NCBI GenBank assembly: GCA_020746995.1
Contig: JAGPXD010000007.1
Location: 1,612,001-1,676,000, forward strand
DNA: 64,000 nucleotides
Source: Plectosphaerella cucumerina
Lineage: Eukaryota > Ascomycota > Sordariomycetes > Glomerellales > Plectosphaerellaceae
Reading direction: 5' to 3'
Position 1 is the stretch's first letter. Every line of letters starts with the position of its first letter. The position numbers were made by a program, and so were the translations under genes. Under the pieces are notes generated by a model that saw nothing but the letters and a program-made list of their open reading frames with translations, searched no databases and was not told the origin of the DNA. Below, piece by piece: positions 21,157-32,264 of this stretch.

Positions 21157-22282
21157 GCTGCTGCGTCGGGTTAGCTTCCATGCGTGTATCGAATGCGCCG
21201 TTTCCAAACGGGAAGCACGCCGACGAAAAGCGGAGATCACAAAGATGTGATCGCGTGCATGGCCTTTGAGGCCTGTAGCAAGGGAAGGAAACATCAGTGA
21301 CTGGATGGAAGGGGGCCGCTCACCTGAGTCTCGTTGACGGACGGGGTGGTTGCTGGGTTGAGGTGTTGTTGGTGATGGGTTGGGAGGAGAAGGGCGAAGT
21401 TGGGGTTCTGGGGAGGGGAGGTCGTTTTATAGCATCAGGAGGTAGTGGAAGGCGTTTGAGGGGAAAGACCGGTCTTTCGTGAGCGGGATCTTGCCTTGTT
21501 GCCGTGGCATACGAGGCGTCTGCGGCCGGAATCGTGAGGCAGTCGCGGGAATATGGGAGGTGGTCCTTGGTCTGAACTGGTCGGCGCGGCAACTGTGAGC
21601 GCTGGGGGGTCTGGTGTGAAAGAGCGGAGCTGGAGGGTAGTCTTGTTGTTGGAGGCCTGGGTCCTCGAGGAGGCTGATGTTTGTTTCTTGGGATCTTGTG
21701 ATGAAAACAATGATGGGCTTCCAGGGGAGTACAGTGCTGCCTGTCCCAGCAACAGTACCAGATGCCTGTACATGTGCGTTTCTTGGGACGGTTGGCTTCA
21801 GGTGGCACTTGGCCATATCTTGACAATTTTTACGCACCTCCCGTACACCCGACTAGAGATAATCACTTCTTGCTTCCATCCCTACAAGGGGATCTCTGTC
21901 CTAGACTGGTCTGAGGAAGCTGGCCTGACTTCTCTACCCAGAGGCTGAAGAGCCTGGGATCGTTCTTGTGGAAAAGACATACTTAAGGATTACACAGACT
22001 TATCTCTCAAATCAATCATCACAGCAGTCATCATCAAGCAGATAGAACAAGTAATAGCGTGAGTCGTGTCTTCTCATTGAGTCATTCCTCGTGACGCTCG
22101 TGACGTTCGTGGCCACAATGTGTCGCGGCCAAATCCTCCTCTCAATGGCTAAACCCTGGCAGCTAAGAACGAAGAACCTAGCAAAAGCTCATGACCATTC
22201 CATATCCCTGTGACTCGTCCCTAGACATGTTCTCCGAATGGGGACTGTGGTGGAAGTGGCGGGTGAGAGTGTGATAGGAAGC
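21157..22282. other. Intergenic region between Myb-like genes B and C
   Basis: About 1.1 kb holding the promoter of gene B and the 3' region of gene C (both minus strand). ORFs of 112-168 codons on the minus strand at 21320-21837 overlap in three frames and show no motif; rejected. Confidence 0.5.
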
Positions 22283-22928
22283 TTAGATCTCCTCCTTGTT
22301 GATCTCCTCGTAGTCATCGTCATCAGCTGAGAAGATGTTAGCAAGAGACCAGTTCATAAGTTTCAGAAAACTTACCCTCAGACTTGAGAAGGGCAGCAGG
22401 AGGAGACTTCATGTCGACATCCTCATCGTCCTCGTCCTCGACCTCGGCCTTGGGGGCAGCCTTGGCCTTGGCCTTGGGGGCACGAGGCTTCTTGGCAGGG
22501 GTCTTGGGACCGGCGCCGGTGCCGTTGGCGGGACGCTTCTTGGCTGAGGAAGGCTCGCTACCGGCGTCATTGCCATTCTTGGTGGCGTTGGGAAGATGCT
22601 TCATGACCTGGCTGACCTTCATGTCGTAGCCCTTGAGAAGACGCTCGAGGCGCTTGGCGCTGTCGGGATCATGTCAGCAAGACTGTAAGTAGAGATGGGA
22701 ATGGGAAGGAACGTACGCAGCACCCTGGGTGTTGATGTCGAATTCCTCGAGAACGGGAGCCCAGTTGATCTGAACATGTGAGCTACTGCCGATTGTATGA
22801 TGATGAGCCGGACTTACCTTTCCGGCGTCGCAGTTGCGCCAGACGCTGAGGAGGAACTTGACCTGATGGGTCGGGTCCTGGGTCTCGCTAGACCGCTGGG
22901 CCTTGGGGGTTTTATCACTCGAAGACAT
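22283..22928 (-). CDS. Myb/SANT-like domain protein C
   Basis: Predicted 163-residue protein, four exons on the minus strand: 22818-22928, 22717-22769, 22376-22659 and 22283-22326. The SANT-like domain spans residues about 20-65: HQVKFLLSVWRNCDAGK, INWAPVLEEFDI, then AAAKRLERLLKGYD. A phase-0 intron sits just before INW, the same place as in gene A. A second intron lies near the B intron (before helix 3). Downstream is a Lys/Pro/Ala-rich basic region (KKRPANGTGAGPKTPAKKPR) with acidic patch EDEDDEDVDM and the end YEEINKEEI. The layout resembles small chromatin-associated proteins. Function unknown. Confidence 0.8.
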
Positions 22929-24477
22929 CGTGGAGGTTGCTGTTGGTTTGGGCGTCTGTGGGATCTGGAAGAAGGATGAGTTTGTGATGCGTTGGGGAGA
23001 GAAAGTCGAGGTCTGAAAGTTGAGGGAAATACAGGGTGTATCGAGGAAGAGGAAAGGTAGGTGCAGACAATTTATAGCGTAGGAAGGGAGTTTGTCAGGA
23101 CGGGAAGGTGTCCAGACTTGGTCAGGCAGGCGCGCCAGGAGGCTGCTGGAGCGAGAGAAGGCAACAACCAAAGCAGAGAATCACTCGGCGGAAGTCTGGA
23201 AGCCCAGAAGGAGGTAGATCGGCCAGGAAACTTACCGGATGGATGGGTTTGTTGCGGTCTGGAAGACTGCTGGTTTGCTTGTTGACTGTCGAGATGTTGA
23301 CTGTCGAGAGAATCTTCTTCTCGGGTTGGATGGTAGTTTGGATCACTCCAAGGTGGTTGGCACAGGAGAAATGTGCCAGATTAGCTTCTGAGTCTGGAAT
23401 AAACTAGACAGTAGGTAGGCACGCAGAAATTTGCAGGCAGGTAAGTGTCTGGTTCATTGTTGGCTGCCAGATAATAAAGGACGAAAAGGGGCGTGTACCG
23501 TGCCCCACATGAATCACACTGTACTTGGCAGGAGCACACCCTAATCCTCACCACCAAGGTTCGAAAGCAATCTGACACCTGAATCAGGAATTGGAGGTGT
23601 CCCTGAGTCATTTGCGTGTTCTTCCACCTAATAATATCATCTTAAGCCCCCAAACCGGTAGTTGCTGGGAGTCTTGATGCTCCTATGTGCCTCAGACGTG
23701 ATGCGCCTCGGAATCATACACCCACGGAAGCAGGAGCAGGCAGGTCGGTGCTCAAGTGAGGATGAGTGCCTGGTAGCGGACTTTGTTCCTGCTGACAAGT
23801 CCATGTCCGCACTACAATGGGACACTTGATGCTACATATGCAATGTTGCACAGTTGCAGTCGCTGCACGGTCAAAATACTGGGATAAGTGACCTCCAACA
23901 AATGTCCAGATATTGCTGACCAAGACATCCGAGCATCAAGTTGAATTGAGCCCCGAAGCTCAGTCACTGCCAGTGGAGAGGTCCGCGCGCTGTCACCTGC
24001 GGCTGTCGTCCATCCATGAGTCCGCAATTGCCGTCACGTCGGTCCAGTTGCAAGGAGCTTCCATCTCCCAAGCTCCCGGCCCCATGATGCATGCTGTCCG
24101 CTGGCCTGGCAGTGCTTCAAATCCGAGAGACATCGTTGGAAGAGTCTGGAAATTCGGTCCCATGGGCGCTAGACCTGATCGGGCCTGGTGCAGGAACCTC
24201 GGGCATAGCGCGAATCAGGGGGCCTCGTTTAGCCGAGCTCCGAGATAAATTTTTGGGGGCGACCAGACCCGGACGCAACTCGAAGCTCGTCGCTCGCTCA
24301 ACTGAAGCTGCTCCATCATCACAACACTCCTCCCATCCTCCTCCTCTCTGTACTTCTCCCATCCCTCAATTCCTCATCCGGAGCATCCGCTGTTGAGACA
24401 TTCCAGCACCTCTGTGATTTCTACTTTGACTTCGTTTCTTTGTGTGTTCGATATACCCCCCCATAATACCCGTCAAG
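22929..24477. other. Intergenic region upstream of HSP60
   Basis: About 1.55 kb between divergent genes C and HSP60. Relatively AT-rich at 23400-24000. Contains a two-copy 15-bp direct repeat at 23281-23310. No gene supported. I looked for canonical heat-shock elements (alternating nGAAn blocks) before HSP60 and found none convincing. Confidence 0.5.
23281..23310 (+). repeat. Two-copy 15-bp tandem direct repeat
   Basis: GTTGACTGTCGAGA followed by one variable base (T, then G) occurs twice in direct succession. It is non-coding and the significance is unknown; it may be a minor replication-slippage product or a paired binding site. Confidence 0.7.
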
Positions 24478-25206
24478 ATGCAGCGCGCTCTCTCCTCCCG
24501 GGCAAGGACTTCGGTCCTCAACTCGGCTTCTAGCCAGTTCCGTCAGGGTGCCGGCCTCGGCCAGGTTCGCTACGCACACAAGGTATGTCGCATCTCCCTT
24601 TCGAAGCAGTCCTATTGTAGAGATGTTCGCTAACTGATGGCCTCCAGGAGCTCAAGTTCGGCGTCGAGGCTCGCGCCTCCCTGCTGGCTGGTGTCGAGAC
24701 CCTCGCCAAGGCTGTCGCGACAACACTCGGTCCCAAGGGCCGCAACGTCCTCATCGAGTCCAGCTTCGGCTCCCCCAAGATCACAAAGGGTGCGTAGGAA
24801 CACAACATTTCAAACCCATCTTCCCGGTCCAACCGTTGCTGACCTGCTCCCCCCACAGATGGTGTTACCGTCGCCAGGTCCATCACCCTGAAGGACAAGT
24901 ACGAGAACCTCGGCGCCCGCCTGCTCCAGGATGTCGCCTCCAAGACCAACGAGGTCGCCGGTGACGGTACCACCAGCGCCACCGTCCTGGCCCGCGCCAT
25001 CTTCTCCGAGACTGTCAAGAACGTCGCCGCCGGCTGCAACCCCATGGACCTGCGCCGCGGTATCCAGGCCGCCGTCGACGCCGTCGTCCAGTACCTGCAG
25101 GCCAACAAGCGCGACATCACCACCAGCGCCGAGATCGCCCAGGTCGCCACCATCTCCGCCAACGGCGACCACCACATCGGCAAGCTCATCGCCAACGCCA
25201 TGGAGA

Positions 25207-25243
<37 letters not shown>

Positions 25244-26369
25244 CAAGACCGTCGCCGACGAGCTCGAGGTTACCGAGGGCATGCGCTTCGACCGCGGCTT
25301 CGTCTCCCCCTACTTCATCACCGACGCCAAGTCGCAGAAGGTCGAGTTCGAGAAGCCCCTGATCCTGCTGTCCGAGAAGAAGATCTCCGCCGTCCAGGAC
25401 ATCATCCCCGCCCTCGAGGCTTCCACCCAGCAGAGGCGCCCCCTGGTCATCATCGCCGAGGACATCGACGGTGAGGCCCTCGCCGTCTGTATCCTCAACA
25501 AGCTCCGTGGCCAGCTCCAGGTCGCCGCCGTCAAGGCCCCCGGCTTCGGTGACAACCGCAAGTCCATCCTCGGCGATCTTGCCATCCTGACCAACGGCAC
25601 CGTCTTCTCCGACGAGCTCGACATCAAGCTCGAGAAGGCCACCCCCGACATGCTCGGCTCCACCGGCTCCATCACCATCACCAAGGAGGACACCATCATC
25701 CTCAACGGTGAGGGCACCAAGGACGCCATCAGCCAGCGCTGCGAGCAGATCCGTGGCGTCATCAACGACCCCACCACCTCCGAGTACGAGAAGGAGAAGC
25801 TCCAGGAGCGTCTCGCCAAGCTCTCCGGCGGTGTCGCCGTCATCAAGGTCGGCGGCTCCTCCGAGGTCGAGGTCGGCGAGAAGAAGGACCGCTTCGTCGA
25901 CGCCCTCAACGCCACCCGCGCCGCCGTCGAGGAGGGTATCCTGCCCGGTGGCGGTACCGCCCTGCTCAAGGCCTCCGGCCTGGCCCTGAAGGACATCAAG
26001 ACCCAGAACTTTGACCAGCAGCTCGGCGTCAGCATCGTCAAGAACGCCATCACCCGCCCCGCTCGCAGCATCGTCGAGAACGCTGGTCTCGAGGGCTCCG
26101 TCATCGTTGGCAAGCTGACCGACGAGTTCCTCAACGACTTCAACAAGGGCTTCGACAGCGCCAAGGGCGAGTACGTCGACATGATCGAGGCCGGTATCCT
26201 GGACCCCCTCAAGGTCGTCCGCACCGGTCTCATTGACGCCAGCGGCGTCGCCTCGCTGCTCGGCACCACCGAGGTCGCCATTGTCGAGGCCGCTGAGGAG
26301 AAGGGCCCCGGCGGTCCCCCCGGCATGGGCGGCATGGGAGGTATGGGCGGCATGGGCGGCATGATGTAA
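24478..26369 (+). CDS. HSP60: Mitochondrial chaperonin HSP60
   Basis: Group I chaperonin forming the matrix folding chamber with HSP10. Exons 24478-24582, 24648-24789 and 24859-26369 give 585 residues, normal for fungal HSP60. Exon 1 is almost exactly the matrix-targeting peptide (35 residues, Arg/Ser-rich, ending RYAHK). The mature protein starts KELKFGVEAR. ATP-site motifs: TLGPKGRNV, DGVTVA, GDGTTSATVLARAI (family usually GDGTTTAT), VEEGILPGGG and DASGVASLLGTTE. The C-terminus is the flexible Gly-Gly-Met repeat (four or five GGM units). Codon use is strongly biased to C-ending codons, as expected of a highly expressed gene. Confidence 0.98.
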
Positions 26370-27403
26370 GCTGAGAGTGCTTCTTCATGACCCCAGACCG
26401 CTTGTTTCTTGTATCAAAAAGTGAAAAATTTCGGACCCGGGTGGGAGGCATGGCTTCGGTGTTATTTCAAAGGTTGAAGGATCAATTGCGGCCTTGTGTA
26501 CTACTCTCTCCCCCCTCCACCTCCCCTCCACCTCTGTTAGACCCTTGTTCGATTACCCACGACACCAGATATCCGCTAGGCAGGCAGATTGAGCTCGGCT
26601 CTGTACGATAGCACCACCAGCATGTACCACCAAATTCAAGAAGTTAAAGAAGCGAGGCTTGTGCGATGAAGCGTGTGAAAATTGCTAGAGCAGGCAGCTG
26701 TGAATGTCATCAGTTTGGAAGTGGCAGCCTTGGTCAAGGCTCTCGCAATATCGGCCAAGGTGACGGTTTATCGACAGGCAGACGCAGACATAAGACTGGA
26801 CGACAGGCAGAAGCCCAAATGGGCCCGTCTGCACGTAATTTGACGTGGCAATCAGGGGCATTGCGTACGTATGCATGCAAGAAGGATTCGTCAACTGATG
26901 GAACGCGCATGGGCCCCAGGATGGCCAACCTGAATATTAGGCGTCAGCCAGGGGGCGTTGAAGAAGCCTGGCAGGTTGCTCGAATGCGAGCCAAGGTCAC
27001 GTGCGGCCGCTCATCTCACCTGGCCAACCCCACCAAGGCAGCACCGGCGGCGGGGGGGCTGTTTTCCCACTTCCCCTCCAACGCCCGGCCAACTTGCCAG
27101 TCCCGAGATAGCAACGACCCCCCCGAGCCCCCCCTCCGACAGACAAGCTTGCTGCATCCGCATCCGACATCACCGCACAGCGGCACCGATCTTCCCTCCT
27201 CCACCTTGACCTGCACCCGTTGAAAAAAAGGTAGGCTTCCCACCCACAACCTCGATTGATTATCCCCCGACCCCGAATATCTGTTCCCTCCATCGGCCCA
27301 GGAAGCTTTGTCGCTAACGCCTTTTCCCCCTCTCAGCCCACTTCCCCCCCTCCTCCTCCCAACTACTCGCACCTGTGCTTTCCCAACCCACCCCGCCATC
27401 ACC
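26370..27403. other. Intergenic region between HSP60 and cofilin
   Basis: About 1.03 kb between two genes on the same strand: the HSP60 3' UTR and cofilin promoter/leader. The leader (27300-27403) is strongly CT-rich. Short ORFs here lack motifs. Confidence 0.6.
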
Positions 27404-28296
27404 ATGGTGAGTGACTTTAACCCTCCCCGCCCGGGCGTGGTGCCGCCGCCGACGATGCCTTCTAACCGCGGATACAGTCTCAATCCGGGTTGGTCCCCCC
27501 CTTCTCCCTGCCGCGTCGCCGTCCGAATTGCCCTTTGGGCGCCGACCGACCGCTCCATAACCGCCGTCAGCCCCCGACCGGGATGACGCGCACGCCCGCC
27601 TGGCCGCTGCCGCGAGGTGGTTTCTGACGACAGCACGCTGACCTCTTCCCCCTTTTTCTCCCCCACAGAGCTTCCGTCTCGCAGGAGTGCATCACCGCCT
27701 ACAACGAGCTCAAGCTGAGCAAGAAGTTCAAGTACATCATCTTCAAACTGTCCGACGACAACAAGGAGATCGTCGTTGAGGAGGCTTCCGACGACAAGGA
27801 CTGGGAGAACTTCCGTGAGAAGCTCATCAACGCCACCACCAAGTCCAAGACCGTATGCCCGAGCCACCTGCTGCAGCTATGATGACGCGGAACGTGATAA
27901 GCTAACCTTTCAAAAGGGTGCCGTCGGCAAGGGCCCCCGCTACGCCGTCTACGACTTCCAGTACAGCCTTGCCTCCGGCGAGGGCGAGCGGTATGTTGAC
28001 CGCCGCAGACCCCCTTCCCGTAATCGTGACACACACTGACACCTTGCCTACAGCAACAAGCTGACCTTCCTGGCCTGGTCCCCCGATGATGCTGGCGTCA
28101 TGGTTCGTGCCCCAACATTTCTGACCAACCCTCCCGCCCCCGCTGACACCCCTTCCAGGCCAAGATGATCTACGCCTCCTCCAAGGATGCCCTGAAGCGT
28201 GCCCTGACCGGCATCGCCACCGAGCTCCAGGCCAACGACTCCGACGACATCGAGTACGACACGGTCCTCAAGACCGTCAGCAAAGGCCTCGCCTAA
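27404..28296 (+). CDS. COF1: Cofilin, actin-depolymerising factor
   Basis: Small actin-severing protein needed for filament turnover at hyphal tips and septa. Six coding exons: 27404-27406, 27478-27488, 27669-27852, 27917-27990, 28054-28102 and 28159-28296, giving 152 residues. The first coding exon is just the ATG, directly followed by GTGAGT. The second is 11 nt, completing MSQSG. The ADF-H fold follows: SVSQECITAYNELKLSKK, then FKYIIFKLSDDNKEIVVEE, YAVYDFQYSLASGEGERNK, LTFLAWSPDDAGVMAKMIYA, and SSKDALKRALTGI with the actin-binding helix. The N-terminal Ser (MS) allows the usual phospho-regulation known for cofilins. The small 5' exons are required to reach a proper start and fit the family N-terminus. 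Confidence 0.95.
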
Positions 28297-28861
28297 GCGC
28301 TCGGCCGACGCCCCCCCTGAAGCGCACGCATCGCCTGCGGTTCCCCCCTCCCCTCGTGCTTTGCTGCTGTTGTCGCGACACCACCATATCCCGTTTACCC
28401 TTCCGACCCTTTTTCTTGATGCGAAGACGGCGAGAGCATATACTCTGTTGGGCGGCTGCAGTCTTCAGAGACGACTTGATGACCAAATGAAACGGAGAGC
28501 GAGCAGAGGAGGGAGGAGATGAGATGAGAGAGAGAGACGGACGCACACACAACACGGACGCGGGGACGGTGGAGAGATAGTTCATTGATGATGCCCAGAC
28601 GCCGAGTAGGGGCCGGAGGGAGGTTATCGATGGTAGCCTTTCCTGGAGGTCCCGAAAGCGATGGGCACTTTCTCAAGATACTTGAAACCTTTGAACCCCG
28701 ATTTTATTGGAAACACGATGGGACGCCCGTTCTCTGAGTCCCCATTACGTACGTGATTGCTCGCCATGCTTTGTAGCTTAAAACTGTGGAAACCGTTGTA
28801 TTATTCTTGGTCGCATGCTCTTGCTGCCAAGTCCCTCAAAACCAAGTCTAACCGCCACAGA
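28297..28861. other. Convergent 3' intergenic region
   Basis: About 565 bp between the 3' ends of cofilin and GET5; includes GA-rich stretches (about 28490-28540). No gene seen. Confidence 0.55.
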
Positions 28862-29529
28862 CTACCTCTTCGACTGCCAGTCGGCGCGCCACGTCCGCGT
28901 CAGCTCGTCCGCCTCCTTCTCATCCTTCAGCCTCTGCGTCAGGAATCCCTTGAGATCACCCCAGAAGTGATCCGTCTCCAGGGCCGCAGCGCCCGTAGGC
29001 TGCGTCTCCACCGCAGCCTGCGCCTCCTCGTCCGTAGGCACGGCCGCGGCGCCACCAATGACCATGATGGAGAAGTCGACAAGCTTCTCCTCCTCGCCGG
29101 CCAGCTCCTTGAGCACCTTGCTGTCGGCGACGGGCTTCTTCTTGTGCAGGAGCTTGAGCTTCTCGGTGGGTATCCGCGTCCGCTCGGAGACGGCGAGCTT
29201 GAGGTCGAGGACCGAGGTGTTGAGGGGCTGCGAGGTGAGCTTTAGGTCGATGGGCGGGTTGCGCAGGGACTTGAGCTGGACGGTGACGCTGCGCTCCTGG
29301 CCGGGGGCGAGGTTCTGGGGCCTGCTGAAGGATTTGGGCATCTTGGGGAGGATTTGCTGGAAGGGACAGCTGGTCAGCATATGTCTGGGGCAGAAGGATG
29401 CTGTGGTTGGTTTCTTACTGGCGTCCGCGCGGGGAAGTTCTTGGGATCTTCGACATGGTCTGGAGAGAGCTTCCTGGGCTTCGACTCGAGAGTCGAGAGG
29501 AAGTTTCGTGCAAAGATGATTTCGGCCAT
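28862..29529 (-). CDS. GET5: GET5/Mdy2, ubiquitin-like protein of tail-anchored insertion pathway
   Basis: Cytosolic GET-pathway factor bridging Get4 and Sgt2 to hand tail-anchored proteins to Get3. Exons 29419-29529 and 28862-29356 (intron 29357-29418) give 201 residues, close to family size. The N-terminus MAEIIFARNFLSTLESKPRK with LSPDHVEDPKNFP matches the Get4-binding helix region. Residues about 60-130 are a ubiquitin-like fold (SVTVQLKSLRNPPIDLKL, VLDLKLAVSERTRIPTEKLK, LLHKKKPVADSKVLKEL). The C-terminus FWGDLKGFLTQRLKDEKEAD and WRADW is the Get5 homodimerisation helix pair. Orthology rests on all three parts occurring in order. Confidence 0.88.
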
Positions 29530-29987
29530 GGTTTCCACAGCTTATGTCGATGTTGTTTCGGGGGTAGAGGTGGTAGGGTTATGAAGCGTCTGGGATTTAG
29601 GAGAGGTAGGCTGTTGACGATGATGGCTTCACACTTGCACCGAGGTGGTTGCGGTTCGTGGCGTCAATCCATCTGCCCCACGTTGGTGGTCCCCGCTGGT
29701 GGTGCGGGACAGGAGCTTGGATGACGCCGCTGAGTTCAAAGTCACGTGTGCGATATGGCCCGTGCGCATGCCCCTTTCGACCGCTACAATCGCCATTGCT
29801 GGTGACAGACACAGCGACTGGACATCCACGTCCGTGGGTTGAGCGGTCATCGTCGTCTACGGTTCATCAACAAAGCCATGTCAACTTGACTGAATATTTT
29901 CGCGTGCAGATGATAATCAATTCTCGACCTCATTTCCCGTCTCATACAGCATTCGTGGTTCAGGGCAGAGGAGCAGACGTCCCGTCC
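29530..29987. other. Intergenic region upstream of GET5
   Basis: About 460 bp between the GET5 start and the 3' end of the F-box-like gene (both minus strand); presumed GET5 promoter. Nothing else recognised. Confidence 0.55.
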
Positions 29988-31412
29988 TCAGCAAAACTTC
30001 ATCTCTCGGTGTCCACGAAGACTGGAAACCCACAATATCTTGCCCGGTTGGTGCAAAAGCAAGTTCCATCGCATATCCTGCTTCAACGTGCGAATCGACG
30101 CCCAAGGGACCCACGTGGACCGCCACTCGAACCTGTAGTTGCCCTTCGGGGTACGCGACAAGTAGCAGTGAAAGGACTGAGTGTTGAACTCGCTCCAAAT
30201 GTGCAGCCTCTTGAGCTTTGGCATCAGCCAGAAGACGAGCCTGCTTACCTTTTCTAAGAGGATGATGATGCTCCATCTGGATGTCTCATACGGCAGTGTC
30301 AGCTCCAGGTACTCGAGTCGATTGAAGGGCCTGGCCAAGTCGAGACTGTGCTCGATGAAGCCTGGAGCATCAATCTGATATGTGACGGACAAGGACTTCA
30401 GCTCGGTGGCATACTTCGCGATGGCACGGGCGAGAGTGTTTTGGCTCATCGGGAGGACCGAAGTCCAGGACTTGCGAGGTCGGAAAGGGGCCCTGGTTTC
30501 GTAGGAGAGAATGACATGACGGAGTGACTTTGGCATGTCATTAAAGATGAAGGCGAGATCCTCGTGGTAGGCTGATCGAGTGCTGTCGTCTGGGTGCACC
30601 CACGTGTCACCTCGGAAGAAATTGACGCGGGGAAGCGCCTTCAGGATTCTCTGGACAAGCACGGGCGATATGTGTCGGTAGCAATGGTGCTGGATCGAAA
30701 GGGAGTCGAAGATGGGGCATGCAGAAAAGTCCGTGGCGGCTCTGGAACTCCATAAGGGCACTGCGGGAGGCCCCAGAGTTGCGAGCAGCCTCCGCTTCGA
30801 ACCTATCAACGGCTCTTTGCCGTCTTGAGCTCGTAGCCACTCTGGACATGAATCAGCGTCGTCCGATGCGGCGGCCTGTCCCTCGAGAAGAGATGAATTG
30901 TGCATCTCCGGTGTTGCCAGATGAGGGAACTGCTTGAATAGTCGACAGTCGCGAAAACCGTGTTGCCCATCGCTTGGTGAGTAGGCGCCAATCTCGAGAG
31001 CGATGCCCTTTTTGAGGCGGAGCTGTGGTCGCGTCCAGGTAGACATGATGCTGAAGAGTTTGTGCACGGCTTGGACGAAGATTTCAGTGTTCTGAAGGGA
31101 AGTGTTGTAATCCTCGGCTGTTTGGCAGACATCGCAGTCGTATTCCGGGAGCTTGACCCAGAGAAAGATGCTCTCGACATGCTTCCGCCGGCTTTTGTTG
31201 TTGCTGATAATCTTTTTGAAATCATCGAGGCGATCTTGGTCGAGGACGAGGACGCGAAAGTTTGTGTGGGCGAAATGATAGTTCCACTCGCGACTGACAC
31301 GAGGCAGCTGGGGGTACGGGGGGTCGTTTGAGGGCCAGAGCTGGGCAAGTTCCTTTATGTAATCGAACATCATCCAGCGGATTTCGACCGGAAGGTCGTG
31401 CCAGCCCGTCAT
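29988..31412 (-). CDS. F-box-like domain protein, otherwise uncharacterised
   Basis: Single-exon ORF of 474 residues. The N-terminus MTGWHDLPVEIRWMMFDYIK, followed by LPRVSREWNYHF, fits a degenerate F-box (L-P-x-E-I-R/L ... V-C/S-R-x-W) that would bind Skp1 in SCF ubiquitin ligases. The rest has spaced aromatic/leucine segments (SLSIQHHCYRHISP, RLEYLELTLP, MPKLKRLHIWSEF) like the poorly described leucine-rich region of large fungal F-box families. The last segment, LHIWSEFNTQSFHCYLSRTP then GNYRFEWRSTWVPW, resembles the conserved end of a fungal DUF group. No targets can be inferred. Base composition is less GC-rich than neighbouring housekeeping genes, usual for fast-evolving F-box genes. 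Confidence 0.75.
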   Translation of the reverse strand: MTGWHDLPVEIRWMMFDYIKELAQLWPSNDPPYPQLPRVSREWNYHFAHTNFRVLVLDQDRLDDFKKIISNNKSRRKHVESIFLWVKLPEYDCDVCQTAEDYNTSLQNTEIFVQAVHKLFSIMSTWTRPQLRLKKGIALEIGAYSPSDGQHGFRDCRLFKQFPHLATPEMHNSSLLEGQAAASDDADSCPEWLRAQDGKEPLIGSKRRLLATLGPPAVPLWSSRAATDFSACPIFDSLSIQHHCYRHISPVLVQRILKALPRVNFFRGDTWVHPDDSTRSAYHEDLAFIFNDMPKSLRHVILSYETRAPFRPRKSWTSVLPMSQNTLARAIAKYATELKSLSVTYQIDAPGFIEHSLDLARPFNRLEYLELTLPYETSRWSIIILLEKVSRLVFWLMPKLKRLHIWSEFNTQSFHCYLSRTPKGNYRFEWRSTWVPWASIRTLKQDMRWNLLLHQPGKILWVSSLRGHREMKFC

Positions 31413-32264
31413 CTTGTGGGTGAGGCTTGTTCAGGAGTTGGATGTATGTAGAGAGCGGAGAATTAACTCCTGGCTTCAGAAACGAATAGGACTGAGGATG
31501 TTGGACTGTCGAGGGATACATTGTCGAGCTGGGAATGACGGCGCTCCTTAAGTTTGCCCTCCGCCAGGCTCCCATCAAGTCAGATACCCAGGCAGAGAGC
31601 TGGACATCTGGACTTGCATCGCAACAGCCGTTACTTGTGAGCTCTTTGGAGGAGAGGAAAAAGTCAAGATAGGCAGCATCCACCGAAAGAGATGAAAGTG
31701 GTCCGATATGAGCCGAGGAGTGTAATTCTTTGAACCTAGCTTCGGGAGGTCCCTCGCGATACCATGAATCACCTAGAGACATTGGGGGCTTGGAGGAATA
31801 CCAACATTGCAGGTCATCCGAGCTTGTTGTTGAGCAGTAGCAAGAGGTGGGATAGAGAAAGCGCCTTTGAGGAAATTTCCTTCCATCTTCGATGAACTTC
31901 GAAAGCCAACATGGCGAGCAGTTGCTCAAGCAGCGAGGCCGCTGACATATGACAGCATGGAGCAAAGGTAGGTAGGTAGCCACCGCAGTGATGAATGGAT
32001 TCAAGTGCTGGAATGAAGTTGCTTGCCAGCGGGCCGCGGCACTCCTGATTAGTAAGCCCAGTTTCCACTCCCAACTGGTGGGTCCAGATGGCTGGTGGTC
32101 TTATCAGACACGCATCGCAGCCGATAAGGAAAAGTTCAGTGGGGTGCCGACTTTTTTTTCTGGACTGGCACTTCGAGTCGCGAGCACCTGTGGACCACCG
32201 GCAGACCGCAGCATCGACATTGCACGGCCGCCCATATCTCCCACCTCGCCATACCAGATTCACA
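31413..32264. other. Divergent promoter region (F-box-like / NOP2)
   Basis: About 850 bp between divergent starts. A 260-codon minus ORF (31222-32004) covers much of it and overlaps the F-box gene start, but shows no motif, splice partner or conserved look, so it is not called. Confidence 0.5.

Noticed and set aside
24100..24477. Heat-shock elements before HSP60
   Set aside because: Only a 7-base GAAATTC-like near match was found; no three-block alternating element.
31222..32004. 260-codon minus ORF overlapping the F-box gene start
   Set aside because: No motif, no conserved look, and it overlaps a better-supported gene in another frame.
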